The notes under the pieces: generated by a model
Databases searched by the model: none
What the model saw: only the letters and a program-made list of their open reading frames with translations
Told to the model about the DNA's origin: nothing
Program-made: the position numbers and the translations under genes
From: Psychrobacter coccoides
GTDB taxonomy: Bacteria; Pseudomonadota; Gammaproteobacteria; Pseudomonadales; Moraxellaceae
Direction of reading: 5' to 3'
Length of the DNA: 64,000 nucleotides
NCBI RefSeq assembly: GCF_017498085.1
Contig: NZ_JAGBKM010000001.1
Span: forward strand, 270,192-334,191
Part shown: positions 1 through 9,360 of the stretch, piece after piece
Layout: each line of letters opens with the position of its first letter
Position numbering within the stretch: position 1 is the stretch's first letter

Positions 1-935
<935 letters not shown>

Positions 936-1053
936 TAGTTGTGGTGTGTTTTAGCGACTGGATTTTAATTGAATACAATCATTTAAATGCATTTTTGGTT
1001 TGATTCATAGCAAATATGTTAAAATCATAATTTGATTTTATAGCTTACAGCTT

Positions 1054-1084
1054 AAGGGCGCATTTTGCGTCCTTATTTTATTAT
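1054..1084 (+). terminator. Rho-independent terminator after serS
   Basis: A 9-bp stem (AAGGGCGCA with TGCGTCCTT, one G-U pair) closes a TTT-type loop and is followed by a T-rich run. It lies about 120 bp past the serS stop and before tkt. Confidence 0.65.
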
Positions 1085-1139
1085 CGAGTAACCCCTCCTC
1101 TTATCAGTCATACCTCTTATTTGAATATTAGGACACTCT

Positions 1140-3137
1140 ATGTCAGCTCCAATTAGTGAACGTAAATTAGCCAACGCCATTCGTGTACTGTCGTTTGATG
1201 CGGTTCAAAAAGCCAACTCTGGTCACCCTGGTGCACCTATGGGTATGGCGGATATTGCCGAAGTGTTATGGCGCAAGTTTTTAAAACACAATCCTGCTGA
1301 CCCTAGTTGGCATAATCGTGATCGCTTTGTATTATCGAATGGTCATGGTTCGATGCTGATTTATTCACTGCTGCATTTGACGGGTTATGACGTCAGTATT
1401 GAAGACTTAAAAGCCTTTCGCCAGCTGCATTCAAAGACCCCGGGTCATCCGGAGCTTGGCTATACGCCAGGTGTTGAGACGACCACTGGGCCACTAGGTC
1501 AAGGCATTGCCAACGCCGTTGGTTTTGCTATCGCTGAAAAGACCTTAGCCGCACAGTTCAACCGTGACGGCCATAATATCGTTGATCATCATACCTATGC
1601 CTTCCTAGGCGATGGCTGCTTGATGGAAGGTATCAGTCATGAAGTCTGCTCGTTAGCTGGTACACTAGAGCTTGGTAAGTTGGTCTTCTTTTATGATGAC
1701 AACGGCATCTCTATCGATGGTGATGTCGAAGGTTGGTTTACTGACGACACCAAAGGTCGCTTTGAGGCGTATGGCTGGCAAGTGATCGAAGTGGATGGTC
1801 ATGATGCTGACGCCATCACACAGGCGACCGAGCAGGCCATTAATGAGACCACTAAACCAAGTCTAATCATTTGCAAAACCATTATCGGTGTCGGTAGTCC
1901 TAACAAGCAAGGTCTAGCGGCCAGCCATGGTGCACCGCTTGGTGATGACGAAATTACTTTGACCCGTGAAGCCTTGTCTTGGAAACACGGTCCGTTCGAT
2001 CTAGATGATGAAATCTACGAAGCATGGGATGCTAAAGCTAAAGGCGACGTGCAACAAAAGAACTGGAATGCCGACTTTGAAGCGTACAAAAAAGCCTATC
2101 CAGAACTGGCCGCTGAACTACTACGCCGCCTAAATGGCGAGTTGCCAGCTGACTTTGAGAGCCAAGCAAGGGACTATATCCAGCAAACTCAAGAAGCAGG
2201 CGGTGATGTCGCCAGTCGTAAAGCCAGTCAAAATGCGATCAATACCCTGCAGCCATTATTGCCAGAACTCATGGGCGGCTCAGCAGATCTAGCAGGCTCT
2301 AACCTTACGCTATTTAAAGACGCAAAGGGGATTGAGACTGATGCTGACGGTAACTATATCTACTATGGTGTACGCGAGTTTGGCATGACGGCGATTGCCA
2401 ATGGTATTGCTTTGCATGGCGGCTTTATTCCTTATGTAGCCACCTTCCTGATGTTTATGGAATACGCACGTAATGCTGTCCGTATGGGCGCTTTGATGAA
2501 ACAGCGTGTCATTCATGTCTATACGCATGACTCTATCGGTCTGGGTGAAGATGGCCCAACGCATCAGCCAGTCGAGCAATTGACCAGCCTACGCACCACG
2601 CCAAATCTACGCACATGGCGTCCTTGTGATGCGACCGAATCGGCGACGGCTTGGGTAGAAGCGATTAAGTCAGAAAACAACCCCTCAGCGCTTATTTTCA
2701 GCCGTCAAGGCTTGCCGCATCAGCAACGTGACAGTGAACAAGTCGCTAACATCACCAAAGGGGGTTACGTACTGGCGAATGAACAAGGCGAGCTAAAAGC
2801 AATCATCATCGCAACAGGTTCAGAAGTTGGCCTTGCGATGCAAGCGCATAAAACGCTTAGCGAAAATGGTGTAGGCGTCCGTGTGGTCTCTATGCCGTGT
2901 GCAGAGGTCTTTATGGAGCAAGACGCCAGCTACCGTGATGCTGTATTGCCAGTCGATATTCGTGCTCGCGTCGCAGTAGAAGCGGCACATGTGGACTACT
3001 GGTATAAGTTCGTCGGTCTCGATGGTAAAATCATCGGCATGACCACTTATGGCGAGTCTGCCCCTGCGAGTGACTTGTATGAAGAGTTTGGAATTACTAC
3101 GGATGCGGTGGTTGAGGCTGTGAATAGTTTGACCTGA
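1140..3137 (+). CDS. tkt: Transketolase
   Basis: Thiamine-diphosphate enzyme of the non-oxidative pentose phosphate pathway that moves two-carbon ketol units between sugar phosphates. The 665-residue length is normal. The N-terminal domain carries the [10 protein letters not shown] motif and the ThDP/metal motif [12 protein letters not shown] near residue 155. The middle domain has the catalytic Glu region GVREFGM near residue 412 and the [10 protein letters not shown] loop near 470. ATG start with an AGGA ribosome site about 6 bases upstream. It is a single-gene unit with a strong terminator behind it. Confidence 0.98.
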   Translation: MSAPISERKLANAIRVLSFDAVQKANSGHPGAPMGMADIAEVLWRKFLKHNPADPSWHNRDRFVLSNGHGSMLIYSLLHLTGYDVSIEDLKAFRQLHSKTPGHPELGYTPGVETTTGPLGQGIANAVGFAIAEKTLAAQFNRDGHNIVDHHTYAFLGDGCLMEGISHEVCSLAGTLELGKLVFFYDDNGISIDGDVEGWFTDDTKGRFEAYGWQVIEVDGHDADAITQATEQAINETTKPSLIICKTIIGVGSPNKQGLAASHGAPLGDDEITLTREALSWKHGPFDLDDEIYEAWDAKAKGDVQQKNWNADFEAYKKAYPELAAELLRRLNGELPADFESQARDYIQQTQEAGGDVASRKASQNAINTLQPLLPELMGGSADLAGSNLTLFKDAKGIETDADGNYIYYGVREFGMTAIANGIALHGGFIPYVATFLMFMEYARNAVRMGALMKQRVIHVYTHDSIGLGEDGPTHQPVEQLTSLRTTPNLRTWRPCDATESATAWVEAIKSENNPSALIFSRQGLPHQQRDSEQVANITKGGYVLANEQGELKAIIIATGSEVGLAMQAHKTLSENGVGVRVVSMPCAEVFMEQDASYRDAVLPVDIRARVAVEAAHVDYWYKFVGLDGKIIGMTTYGESAPASDLYEEFGITTDAVVEAVNSLT

Positions 3138-3200
3138 TTCGTAGGCTGTGGCTTTAGCCCAGCACTGAGCTATGATTTTTAGTTGAGTTAATAGTTTTGT

Positions 3201-3238
3201 AAAAAAGAGCTGCTAGAGTCGTCTAGCAGCTCTTTTTT
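3201..3238. terminator. Bidirectional terminator between tkt and the oxidase gene
   Basis: A perfect 17-bp inverted repeat with a 4-base loop, with an A-run on the left and a T-run on the right. It can end transcription from tkt (+) and from the convergent oxidase gene (-). Confidence 0.92.
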
Positions 3239-3258
3239 ATCATTTAACCCTAGACCGA

Positions 3259-4422
3259 TTAGCCATTATAAGTATCAAACCTTTCATTCTCACCTACAAT
3301 ATCGATATAGCTTGCATCCAAATCAGACAATTTGGCTGCGCCTGCTAACAACATGGTTGATTTTAGATCATTACTCAAGTGCTCAATGACCGACTGCACG
3401 CCTTGTGCGCCGCCCAGACCCAAACCATACATCATCGGACGACCGACTGCTACGGCATCTGCGCCCATGGCAATCGCACGCACGATATCAATACCTCGGC
3501 GAATACCACCATCTAAGATGATGGGCACACGATTATTGACTACTTTGACGATAGGAGGCAGTGCTGTAATGCTGGCGGGTACGCCATCGATTTGACGACC
3601 ACCATGGTTAGAAACCTGTATGGCGTCAGCACCCGCACGGATAAATCTGTCGGCATCGTCTGGGCGCAGGATGCCTTTGACGATAACAGGCAAACCGGTG
3701 AAGCGTTTGATAAATTGAATGTTTTCAGGGGTCAAAGCGGTCTTTTGATCAAAGAAGTTACCAAATCCGCCTTTCTTAGGATCATGATTGGCGAAGTTTG
3801 CATCTGGGCGAAATGGACTGCCCATCGCTTTAAAATCTTCAGGCATGCCAGGTCCTAAAGCATCAGCGGTTAGGATAATCGCCGTATAGCCCGCCTCACG
3901 GGCACGAGTCAGCAGTGAGCGGGTGACAGCATCATCGTTATTCCAATACAGCTGAAACCACTTCGGGCCGCTAGTCGCTTTGGCAATTTCTTCAAGCGTG
4001 GTGTTTGATGCGCCTGATGAGCAGTACAACGTCTTGGCAAGACCAGCACCACGGGCGGTGTCTTTTTCGCCTTGCTCGTGCACCATCATGTGTGCTTCCA
4101 TAGGCGCAACCATGATAGGCGAAGGCATATTGAGACCCAATAAGCTCGTACGAATATCAATATCGTTATTACTTAAACCGACCAAGCGTTTGGCTGCGAT
4201 ACGATAATCATTAAAGGCACGACGATTTTCGCGCAATGTCCACTCATTGCCGGCACCGCCTGATACAAACTCATAGCCTGCTTTTGGAATAGCGCCGCGG
4301 GCTTCGACTTCCAAGCGCTCAAGGCTAATGATATTGAGCTGTTTCTCAGCGGTACTGGCACGATAGGGTACGGCAGGGCGGCTGGCGTCATTGGCGGCGG
4401 CAAAGACTTGCGTGCTCATCAA
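3259..4422 (-). CDS. FMN-dependent alpha-hydroxy-acid oxidase/dehydrogenase, mature part (signal peptide out of frame)
   Basis: Member of the lactate oxidase / glycolate oxidase / LldD family, which oxidises 2-hydroxy acids such as lactate using FMN. Family motifs are present: the APMEAHMM FMN loop, the VIVKGIL lysine, the SNHGGRQIDG segment with catalytic His and substrate-binding Arg, and the LDGGIRRG phosphate-binding segment. The open frame begins at TTG 4422 / ATG 4419 with no good ribosome site. An in-frame start with a good site lies upstream at 4532 but in another frame: a 5-bp tandem duplication at 4440-4449 separates a Tat signal peptide from this domain. The remaining frame begins at the expected signal-cleavage zone (VFAAA). 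As written, the gene is either inactivated or makes a non-exported enzyme. The exact substrate is unknown. Confidence 0.85.
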   Translation of the reverse strand: MMSTQVFAAANDASRPAVPYRASTAEKQLNIISLERLEVEARGAIPKAGYEFVSGGAGNEWTLRENRRAFNDYRIAAKRLVGLSNNDIDIRTSLLGLNMPSPIMVAPMEAHMMVHEQGEKDTARGAGLAKTLYCSSGASNTTLEEIAKATSGPKWFQLYWNNDDAVTRSLLTRAREAGYTAIILTADALGPGMPEDFKAMGSPFRPDANFANHDPKKGGFGNFFDQKTALTPENIQFIKRFTGLPVIVKGILRPDDADRFIRAGADAIQVSNHGGRQIDGVPASITALPPIVKVVNNRVPIILDGGIRRGIDIVRAIAMGADAVAVGRPMMYGLGLGGAQGVQSVIEHLSNDLKSTMLLAGAAKLSDLDASYIDIVGENERFDTYNG

Positions 4423-4532
4423 AGGGGCTGCACTAAGGCCGATGCGATGCCAACGGCTCCTAACAGCCTGCGTCTTGATATAGTGTTTTTGGCTGCACTA
4501 CTGACTACATCTACGTCGTTTGATAATGTCAT
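4420..4532 (-). pseudogene. Severed Tat signal peptide of the 2-hydroxy-acid oxidase
   Basis: Reading from ATG 4532, which has a good AAGGA site 7 bases upstream, gives a peptide with the twin-arginine motif SRRRLLG and a hydrophobic stretch. It then stops at a TGA overlapping the oxidase's ATG. Removing one copy of the CATCG repeat would read GIGLSAAPLMSTQVFAAA straight into the oxidase. The natural gene therefore probably spans 3259-4532. Confidence 0.8.
4440..4449. repeat. 5-bp tandem duplication (CGATG x2) causing a frameshift
   Basis: CGATGCGATG on the plus strand lies inside the hydrophobic region of the Tat signal. Two copies put the signal out of frame with the enzyme and one copy would restore it. 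Confidence 0.85.
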
Positions 4533-4760
4533 TTTTACATCCTTGTAAGGTGATTAAAGAAGTATATGCTAGATCTGTAAAACGATAGTACGAACAAGAT
4601 GACAGATACATCTGTAAATATAATAAATAAAAGTATGCTAACAGTACAGTAAAAGCATCATGAGTTTAATTAACTAAGGTAAATATTGAAGACGCAACTA
4701 TTAATAATACTACACAGTTCATTCTAATATGGAAAGTGTTGGTATGAACGAGTTGTGATC

Positions 4761-4907
4761 ATAGAATCAGTCAAAGATAAAACAGCCATAAGTTCCAAGT
4801 CGTTACTGGTATAACCTTGTTTGCTACTTTGACTAGAGGCTGTCTAACCCGTATTTAGGATAACTATCCCAGTGGTGTTAGTACCTTTCTTAATTCAATC
4901 TACTATA
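4761..4907 (+). repeat. Diverged copy of the ~154-bp interspersed repeat
   Basis: Aligns by eye along its length with the repeats at 15816-15969 and 53167-53320. Shared blocks include TACTGGTATAA, ATCCCAGT and a CTACTATA end. It is more diverged than the other two. It occupies part of the 545-bp gap between the oxidase gene and the DUF2798 gene. The rest of that gap is AT-rich, with no gene seen. Confidence 0.6.
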
Positions 4908-4980
4908 CTTTAGTTTGATGCTTGTTGTTGTCATTCCATATTGACCTAAGTAATCAATCACTATGTTTGGTTTTTTGAAA

Positions 4981-5008
4981 TTTAAAATATTATATAAAAA
5001 TGTATAAT
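4981..5008 (+). promoter_or_regulatory. Possible promoter of the DUF2798-like gene
   Basis: TTTAAA at 4981-4986 and a perfect TATAAT at 5003-5008 are separated by 16 bp, about 70 bases before the start codon. This rests on motif reading only. Confidence 0.4.
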
Positions 5009-5077
5009 GATTCTATTGCTGAGGTGGGTTAGTCATAGAGGCTTATCTTAACTATTAGATTGGATATTGAGGGAAGT

Positions 5078-5299
5078 ATGAATCTCAAATTTAGAATTGT
5101 GAACACCGCTATCATGTCTACGCTGTTGTCGTTTATGATGACGATGTTTATTACCTTTATCAATTTAGGATTGTCAGAGGAGTTTTTTATTAACTTTCTC
5201 AATGCTTGGAAAGTAGCGTTACCAGCAGCGTTTTTTGCTGTGCTTATCATCGGCCAACCGGTGCAAAAGCTAACCGCACGAATTTTAGCGCCTAAATAA
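5078..5299 (+). CDS. Small two-helix membrane protein, DUF2798-like
   Basis: A 73-residue protein with two predicted membrane helices (about residues 9-31 and 44-63) joined by a short loop, ending in a basic tail. The spacing and the ITFINLGL and VQKLTARI segments resemble the DUF2798 family, whose function is unknown. I chose ATG 5078, preceded by GAGGGA, over an earlier TTG at 5060 because family members begin near this Met. It appears to be transcribed alone. Confidence 0.7.
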   Translation: MNLKFRIVNTAIMSTLLSFMMTMFITFINLGLSEEFFINFLNAWKVALPAAFFAVLIIGQPVQKLTARILAPK

Positions 5300-5515
5300 G
5301 AAGAGTGGCGCTCTGACATTTAGCCTTGTAGTGAATACACTTAAAAATATACAGAGTAAAACAGGTACCGTGCTATCGGGGGAAGTGCACTTGTTTTATT
5401 GTTGAATAGGAGGACGGTGTGTATTTGTTTTGTACTGGCACGTTGATTAGGTCTCGATCTTGACTTAACATCAAGTAGGTAAACCTGTTATATAATATGA
5501 TCAAGGAGAGCTATT

Positions 5516-5836
5516 ATGTCGAAGAAATCTGCCGACAATGAAACAAAAGATAATATCAAACTGAGTAAAAAGGCCAAAAAACAGCTCAGTAAGCTTAATA
5601 AGCTGCGCCAAAAAGAACAAGATAAGATAGACGAGGTGCGTCAAAAAGAGCTGGCTAAAGTAGATAAAAAGCGCCAAAAAGAGCAAGATAAAGTAGATAA
5701 AATGATTCAGAGCTTGATAGATGATATCAACCAAAAAGCCTTAAAAAAGCAGAAAAAAGTAGATACCAAGATTCAAAAAAGAAGAAATAAAATAGACAAG
5801 GCCGGTATAGAACAAGATCAACCGTGGCAATACTAA
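5516..5836 (+). CDS. Lysine-rich coiled-coil protein of unknown function
   Basis: A 106-residue, highly charged, very basic protein without a signal peptide or membrane segment. Residues about 20-95 are almost certainly one long helix or coiled coil built from a repeated unit of the form RQKEQDKVD followed by two or three residues, seen at least three times. The start is well supported by AAGGAG about 8 bases before ATG. A clear terminator follows, so this is a real single-gene unit. The charge suggests nucleic-acid or envelope-polymer binding, but no function can be named. Confidence 0.7.
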   Translation: MSKKSADNETKDNIKLSKKAKKQLSKLNKLRQKEQDKIDEVRQKELAKVDKKRQKEQDKVDKMIQSLIDDINQKALKKQKKVDTKIQKRRNKIDKAGIEQDQPWQY

Positions 5837-5863
5837 CAACCTTGGTTGGTTGTGATTTTATTT

Positions 5864-5902
5864 ATCCAACTCTAGAGATCCAAATCTAGGGTTGGATTTT
5901 TT
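5864..5902 (+). terminator. Terminator after the coiled-coil gene
   Basis: A 13-bp stem (5864-5876 with 5885-5897, one G-U pair) is followed by six T. Confidence 0.85.
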
Positions 5903-5939
5903 ATTGACTCAGCTGAGCCATTACATGAGGAGCAGGTGC

Positions 5940-6266
5940 TCAAACTTTGCATACCTCTGAGCGCACAATGAAACGTTTGCCTTCTGGTATTTCCAGTGAA
6001 AAGCTTGCCCCACGTCCCTCTACCACATCAATGGTTAAATCAGTATGTTTCCATAGCTCGTACTGGGCTTTACCCATATAAAAAGGGCAGCCTGCCAACT
6101 CGCCAACGAGCACGTCTTGTCCGCCCACTTTGAACTCACCGAGCGGATAACACATCGGAGAGCTGCCATCGCAGCAGCCGCCCGACTGGTGAAACATAAG
6201 CTCGCCATGCTTGGATTTGAGCAGATCGATGAGGACAACACAAGATTCTGTCGCTGTAAGTTTCAT
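5940..6266 (-). CDS. DUF779 family protein (alcohol/aldehyde oxidation associated)
   Basis: A 108-residue cytoplasmic protein with the Cys-rich segment MFHQSGGCCDGSSPMCYP and a second conserved Cys in GCPFYMG, which could bind a metal. The family is unnamed and often lies beside acetaldehyde dehydrogenase genes, as here (adhP and aldB follow upstream on the same strand). I chose ATG 6266 with AAGGAG about 8 bases upstream; a longer frame to 6320 exists but lacks a ribosome site. A hairpin separates it from adhP, so it may have its own promoter or rely on read-through. Confidence 0.82.
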   Translation of the reverse strand: MKLTATESCVVLIDLLKSKHGELMFHQSGGCCDGSSPMCYPLGEFKVGGQDVLVGELAGCPFYMGKAQYELWKHTDLTIDVVEGRGASFSLEIPEGKRFIVRSEVCKV

Positions 6267-6297
6267 AATAGACTCCTTATCATTATCGAAGGAAGAC

Positions 6298-6374
6298 ATA
6301 GAGAAAAAAGGCCATATCATCTCAACTCAAGTGGCTAAAAAACACAGAGTTGAAAGTGATACGGCCTATTTTTT
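6298..6374. terminator. Large hairpin between adhP and the DUF779 gene
   Basis: AGGCCATATCA pairs with TGATACGGCCT (one mismatch), with an inner CTCAAC/GAGTTG stem. T-runs flank it on both strands. On the minus strand it would end adhP transcription. Confidence 0.6.
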
Positions 6375-6426
6375 TGATCAAAGCGTTATGGTTACAGACT
6401 TCAATCACAGGGTGGTATTATGATGG

Positions 6427-7455
6427 CTACATACTGTAGTCAATCACGATCCTACCTTCAATCTTGCCATCACGCATGCGATCGAGAATATCATTAATAT
6501 TCTCAAGAGGCTCAGCGGCGACAGTGGCTTTTACCTGTCCAGCTGCTGCCATATCTAGCGACTCTTGCAAGTCAAGACGGGTACCAACGATAGAGCCACG
6601 AATGGTGATACCATTTAGTACAGTATCAAAGATAGAGACAGGGAAGTCACCTGTCGGTAGGCCGTTACAGACCAAGGTACCACCGCGGCGTAACATAGTT
6701 AGCGCCTGATCAAAGGCTTTGGAGGATACGGCAGTGACTAGCACGCCATGAGCGCCGCCAATCTCTTCTTGCAGATACTCACCTGGGTCTGTGTTTTTTG
6801 CATTGACTGTAACTTTTGCGCCCAGTTTTTTGGCAAACTCAAGCTTTTCGTCATCAATGTCGACTGCAGCGACGTTGAGTCCCATCGCAATAGCATACTG
6901 CACTGCCATATGACCCAGACCACCGATACCTGAAATCACTACCCAGTCACCAGGCTTGGTATCCGTCATTTTTAGGCCTTTATAGACAGTGACACCTGCA
7001 CACAAGACAGGGGCAATCTCTACAGAGTCCACGCTTTCTGGGATAATGCCCACATAGTCGGCATCTGCAAGTACATACTCTGCAAAGCTACCATTCACCG
7101 AGTAGCCTGAGTTTTCTTGCTTTAGGCACAACGTCTCCCAACCACCTAAACAGTGCGTACAGTGTCCGCAAGCAGAGTAGAGCCAAGGCACACCGACTCG
7201 GTCGCCTTCTTTGACGTGATGGACGTTTTCGCCGACAGAGGTGATGATGCCTACGCCTTCATGTCCAGGGATAAACGGTGGACTTGGCTTGACTGGCCAA
7301 TCTCCTTCTACGGCATGGAGGTCCGTGTGACAGACGCCTGAGGCTTCCATTTTTACCACGATCTGACCGGCACCTGCGGTTGGGACGTCTACTTCTTCGA
7401 TCTGTAGCGGTTGATTAAACTCATGTAGGACAGCTGCTTTCATTTTATTAGCCAC
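6427..7455 (-). CDS. adhP: Zinc-dependent alcohol dehydrogenase, AdhP type
   Basis: Oxidises ethanol and other primary alcohols to aldehydes with NAD. The 342 residues show the full medium-chain dehydrogenase layout: catalytic zinc ligands in GVCHTDLH and the GHEGVG segment, structural zinc cysteines in [15 protein letters not shown], and the nucleotide loop [11 protein letters not shown] near residue 175. GTG start at 7455 with AAGGAG 8 bases upstream. It lies directly downstream of aldB, so the pair can carry ethanol through acetaldehyde to acetate. A terminator-like hairpin lies between them. Confidence 0.93.
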   Translation of the reverse strand: MANKMKAAVLHEFNQPLQIEEVDVPTAGAGQIVVKMEASGVCHTDLHAVEGDWPVKPSPPFIPGHEGVGIITSVGENVHHVKEGDRVGVPWLYSACGHCTHCLGGWETLCLKQENSGYSVNGSFAEYVLADADYVGIIPESVDSVEIAPVLCAGVTVYKGLKMTDTKPGDWVVISGIGGLGHMAVQYAIAMGLNVAAVDIDDEKLEFAKKLGAKVTVNAKNTDPGEYLQEEIGGAHGVLVTAVSSKAFDQALTMLRRGGTLVCNGLPTGDFPVSIFDTVLNGITIRGSIVGTRLDLQESLDMAAAGQVKATVAAEPLENINDILDRMRDGKIEGRIVIDYSM

Positions 7456-7482
7456 GTTACTTACTCCTTGTAACTACTTAAA

Positions 7483-7512
7483 AGATTGATGCTTTATAAA
7501 CATCAATCAATG
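7483..7512 (-). terminator. Terminator-like hairpin between aldB and adhP
   Basis: GATTGATG pairs with CATCAATC. Read on the minus strand it is followed by TTTT and then the adhP ribosome site. A second stem (GCGCTTT/AAAGCGC) lies just upstream. It may allow partial read-through from aldB. Confidence 0.5.
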
Positions 7513-7555
7513 AGGCGCTTTATGGGTTTTATCACAAAGCGCTGTGAACGAGGGT

Positions 7556-9082
7556 TTAAAAGAACCCCATCGCTTTTGGACTATACGACACCAGCATGTT
7601 TTTGGTTTGCTGATAATGGTCGAGCATCATCAAATGGTTTTCGCGGCCGATACCCGATTGCTTGTAGCCACCGAATGCAGAATGCGAAGGATAGACGTGA
7701 TAGCAGTTGGTCCATACACGACCTGCTTGGATACCACGTCCGAAGCGATACGCTTTGTGTACACTGCGTGTCCAGACGCCTGCACCTAAACCGTATAAGG
7801 TGTCATTGGCGATTTGCATGGCTTCCTCATCGTCCTTAAAAGTGGTGACGGCTAAGACAGGGCCGAAGATTTCTTCTTGGAATACCCGCATGTCGTTAGT
7901 GCCTTCAAAGATCGTAGGCTGGACATAGTAGCCTTCACTAAGGTCACCCTCATGCTTGGCTTGTTCGCCACCAACCAAGACTTTCGCCCCTTCTTGCTTA
8001 CCGATATCTAAGTAAGACAGGATTTTTTCTAGCTGATCAGTACTGGCTTGTGCGCCAATCATGGTATCAGTATCGAGTGGGTTGCCCATTTTTATGGCTT
8101 TGACACGCTCGATACAGCGTTTGATAAACTCATCATAAATACTCTCGTGTACGAGCGCTCGTGACGGACAAGTACAGACCTCACCTTGGTTAAGAGCAAA
8201 CATCACAAGACCTTCGACTGCTTTGTCTAAGAAGTCATCATCTTCATCCATGACGTCGGCAAAGAAGATATTGGGACTCTTACCACCCAGCTCTAAGGTC
8301 ACTGGAATGATGTTTTCACTGGCATATTGCATGATAAGGCGACCAGTAGTCGTTTCGCCAGTAAAGGCCACTTTGTTAATACGTGGGTTAGATGCCAATG
8401 GTTTACCTGCTTCAACACCGAAACCGTTGACGATATTTAACACACCTTTAGGCAAAATATCAGCGATACCGATGGTTTCTAGCATGAATAAAACAGATGC
8501 TGGCGTTTGCTCAGCCGGCTTCATGACGATACAGTTGCCTGCTGCAAGTGCAGGAGCGATCTTCCATACCGCCATCAGGATAGGGAAGTTCCACGGGATG
8601 ATTTGCCCGACGACGCCTAGCGGCTCATGAAAGTGATAGGCAACAGTGTCATCATCGATTTGGCTGATACCGCCTTCTTGAGCACGAATGGCACTGGCAA
8701 AATAACGGAAGTGATCGACCGCTAACGGAATATCTGCCGCAAGGGTCTCACGCACGGGCTTGCCATTTTCATAGGTTTCGGCAATGGCGATAGCCTCTAA
8801 ATTGGCTTCCATTTTATCAGCGATTTTTAGCAGTAGGTTGGCACGTTCTGCGACACTGGTCTTGCCCCAAGCCTCTTTGGCCGCATGGGCAGCATCTAAT
8901 GCTTTTTCGATATCCGCTTCTTTTGAGCGAGCGACTTGGCAGATGACCTTACCATCGACGGGGCTGGTGTTTTCAAAGTACTCACCATCGACAGGTGCCA
9001 CCCACTCACCATTGATAAAGTTGTCGTATTTTTCACGAAATTGAACGGGACTGTTTTCAGTATTGGGATAGGCGTGTAGCAT
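7556..9082 (-). CDS. aldB: Acetaldehyde/aldehyde dehydrogenase, AldB/ExaC type
   Basis: NAD(P)-dependent oxidation of acetaldehyde to acetate. The 508-residue length matches the AldB/ExaC group. Visible landmarks are the cofactor-binding IIPWNFPI segment, the catalytic Glu in TLELGGKSP, and the nucleophilic Cys in [12 protein letters not shown] near residue 305. ATG 9082 has AAGGAG about 7 bases upstream. It is the first gene of an alcohol-oxidation block with adhP and a DUF779 gene. No AcoR-type regulator is adjacent. The 278-bp gap upstream holds the control region; no clear operator was seen. Confidence 0.94.
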   Translation of the reverse strand: MLHAYPNTENSPVQFREKYDNFINGEWVAPVDGEYFENTSPVDGKVICQVARSKEADIEKALDAAHAAKEAWGKTSVAERANLLLKIADKMEANLEAIAIAETYENGKPVRETLAADIPLAVDHFRYFASAIRAQEGGISQIDDDTVAYHFHEPLGVVGQIIPWNFPILMAVWKIAPALAAGNCIVMKPAEQTPASVLFMLETIGIADILPKGVLNIVNGFGVEAGKPLASNPRINKVAFTGETTTGRLIMQYASENIIPVTLELGGKSPNIFFADVMDEDDDFLDKAVEGLVMFALNQGEVCTCPSRALVHESIYDEFIKRCIERVKAIKMGNPLDTDTMIGAQASTDQLEKILSYLDIGKQEGAKVLVGGEQAKHEGDLSEGYYVQPTIFEGTNDMRVFQEEIFGPVLAVTTFKDDEEAMQIANDTLYGLGAGVWTRSVHKAYRFGRGIQAGRVWTNCYHVYPSHSAFGGYKQSGIGRENHLMMLDHYQQTKNMLVSYSPKAMGFF

Positions 9083-9291
9083 TAACGGCTCCTTGTTGTA
9101 TGCACTTATTGAAGTGGTTCAAAGTGCAAGATTTTTTTATTTACTCACACGGTTTTTACAGACCTTCCTGATCTGCTTGTCATACTATCGTACTGAACTT
9201 TTGTATATAAACAAAGCTACTTTTAGTAAGAGCTGGCAAGATTGTTGATAACTTTGGGTTATGTATAGGTATTTGCTTTAATTGGTTCGAA

Positions 9292-9313
9292 AACTGGATA
9301 CAGCTGCTATAAT
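9292..9313 (+). promoter_or_regulatory. Possible promoter of the Pif1-like helicase gene
   Basis: TATAAT at 9308-9313 is preceded by a weak TTCGAA with about 16 bp between. The start codon lies about 48 bp downstream. Confidence 0.4.
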
Positions 9314-9360
9314 TGCTACCACTATTATGCTACAAGCGTAGCGCTCTACTTTCTTAAGTT

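Noticed and set aside
5501..5734. 77-codon hydrophobic frame antisense to the coiled-coil gene
   Set aside because: It is the mirror of a lysine-rich sequence (antisense AAA codons read as Phe/Leu). The sense gene has better start and stop signals.
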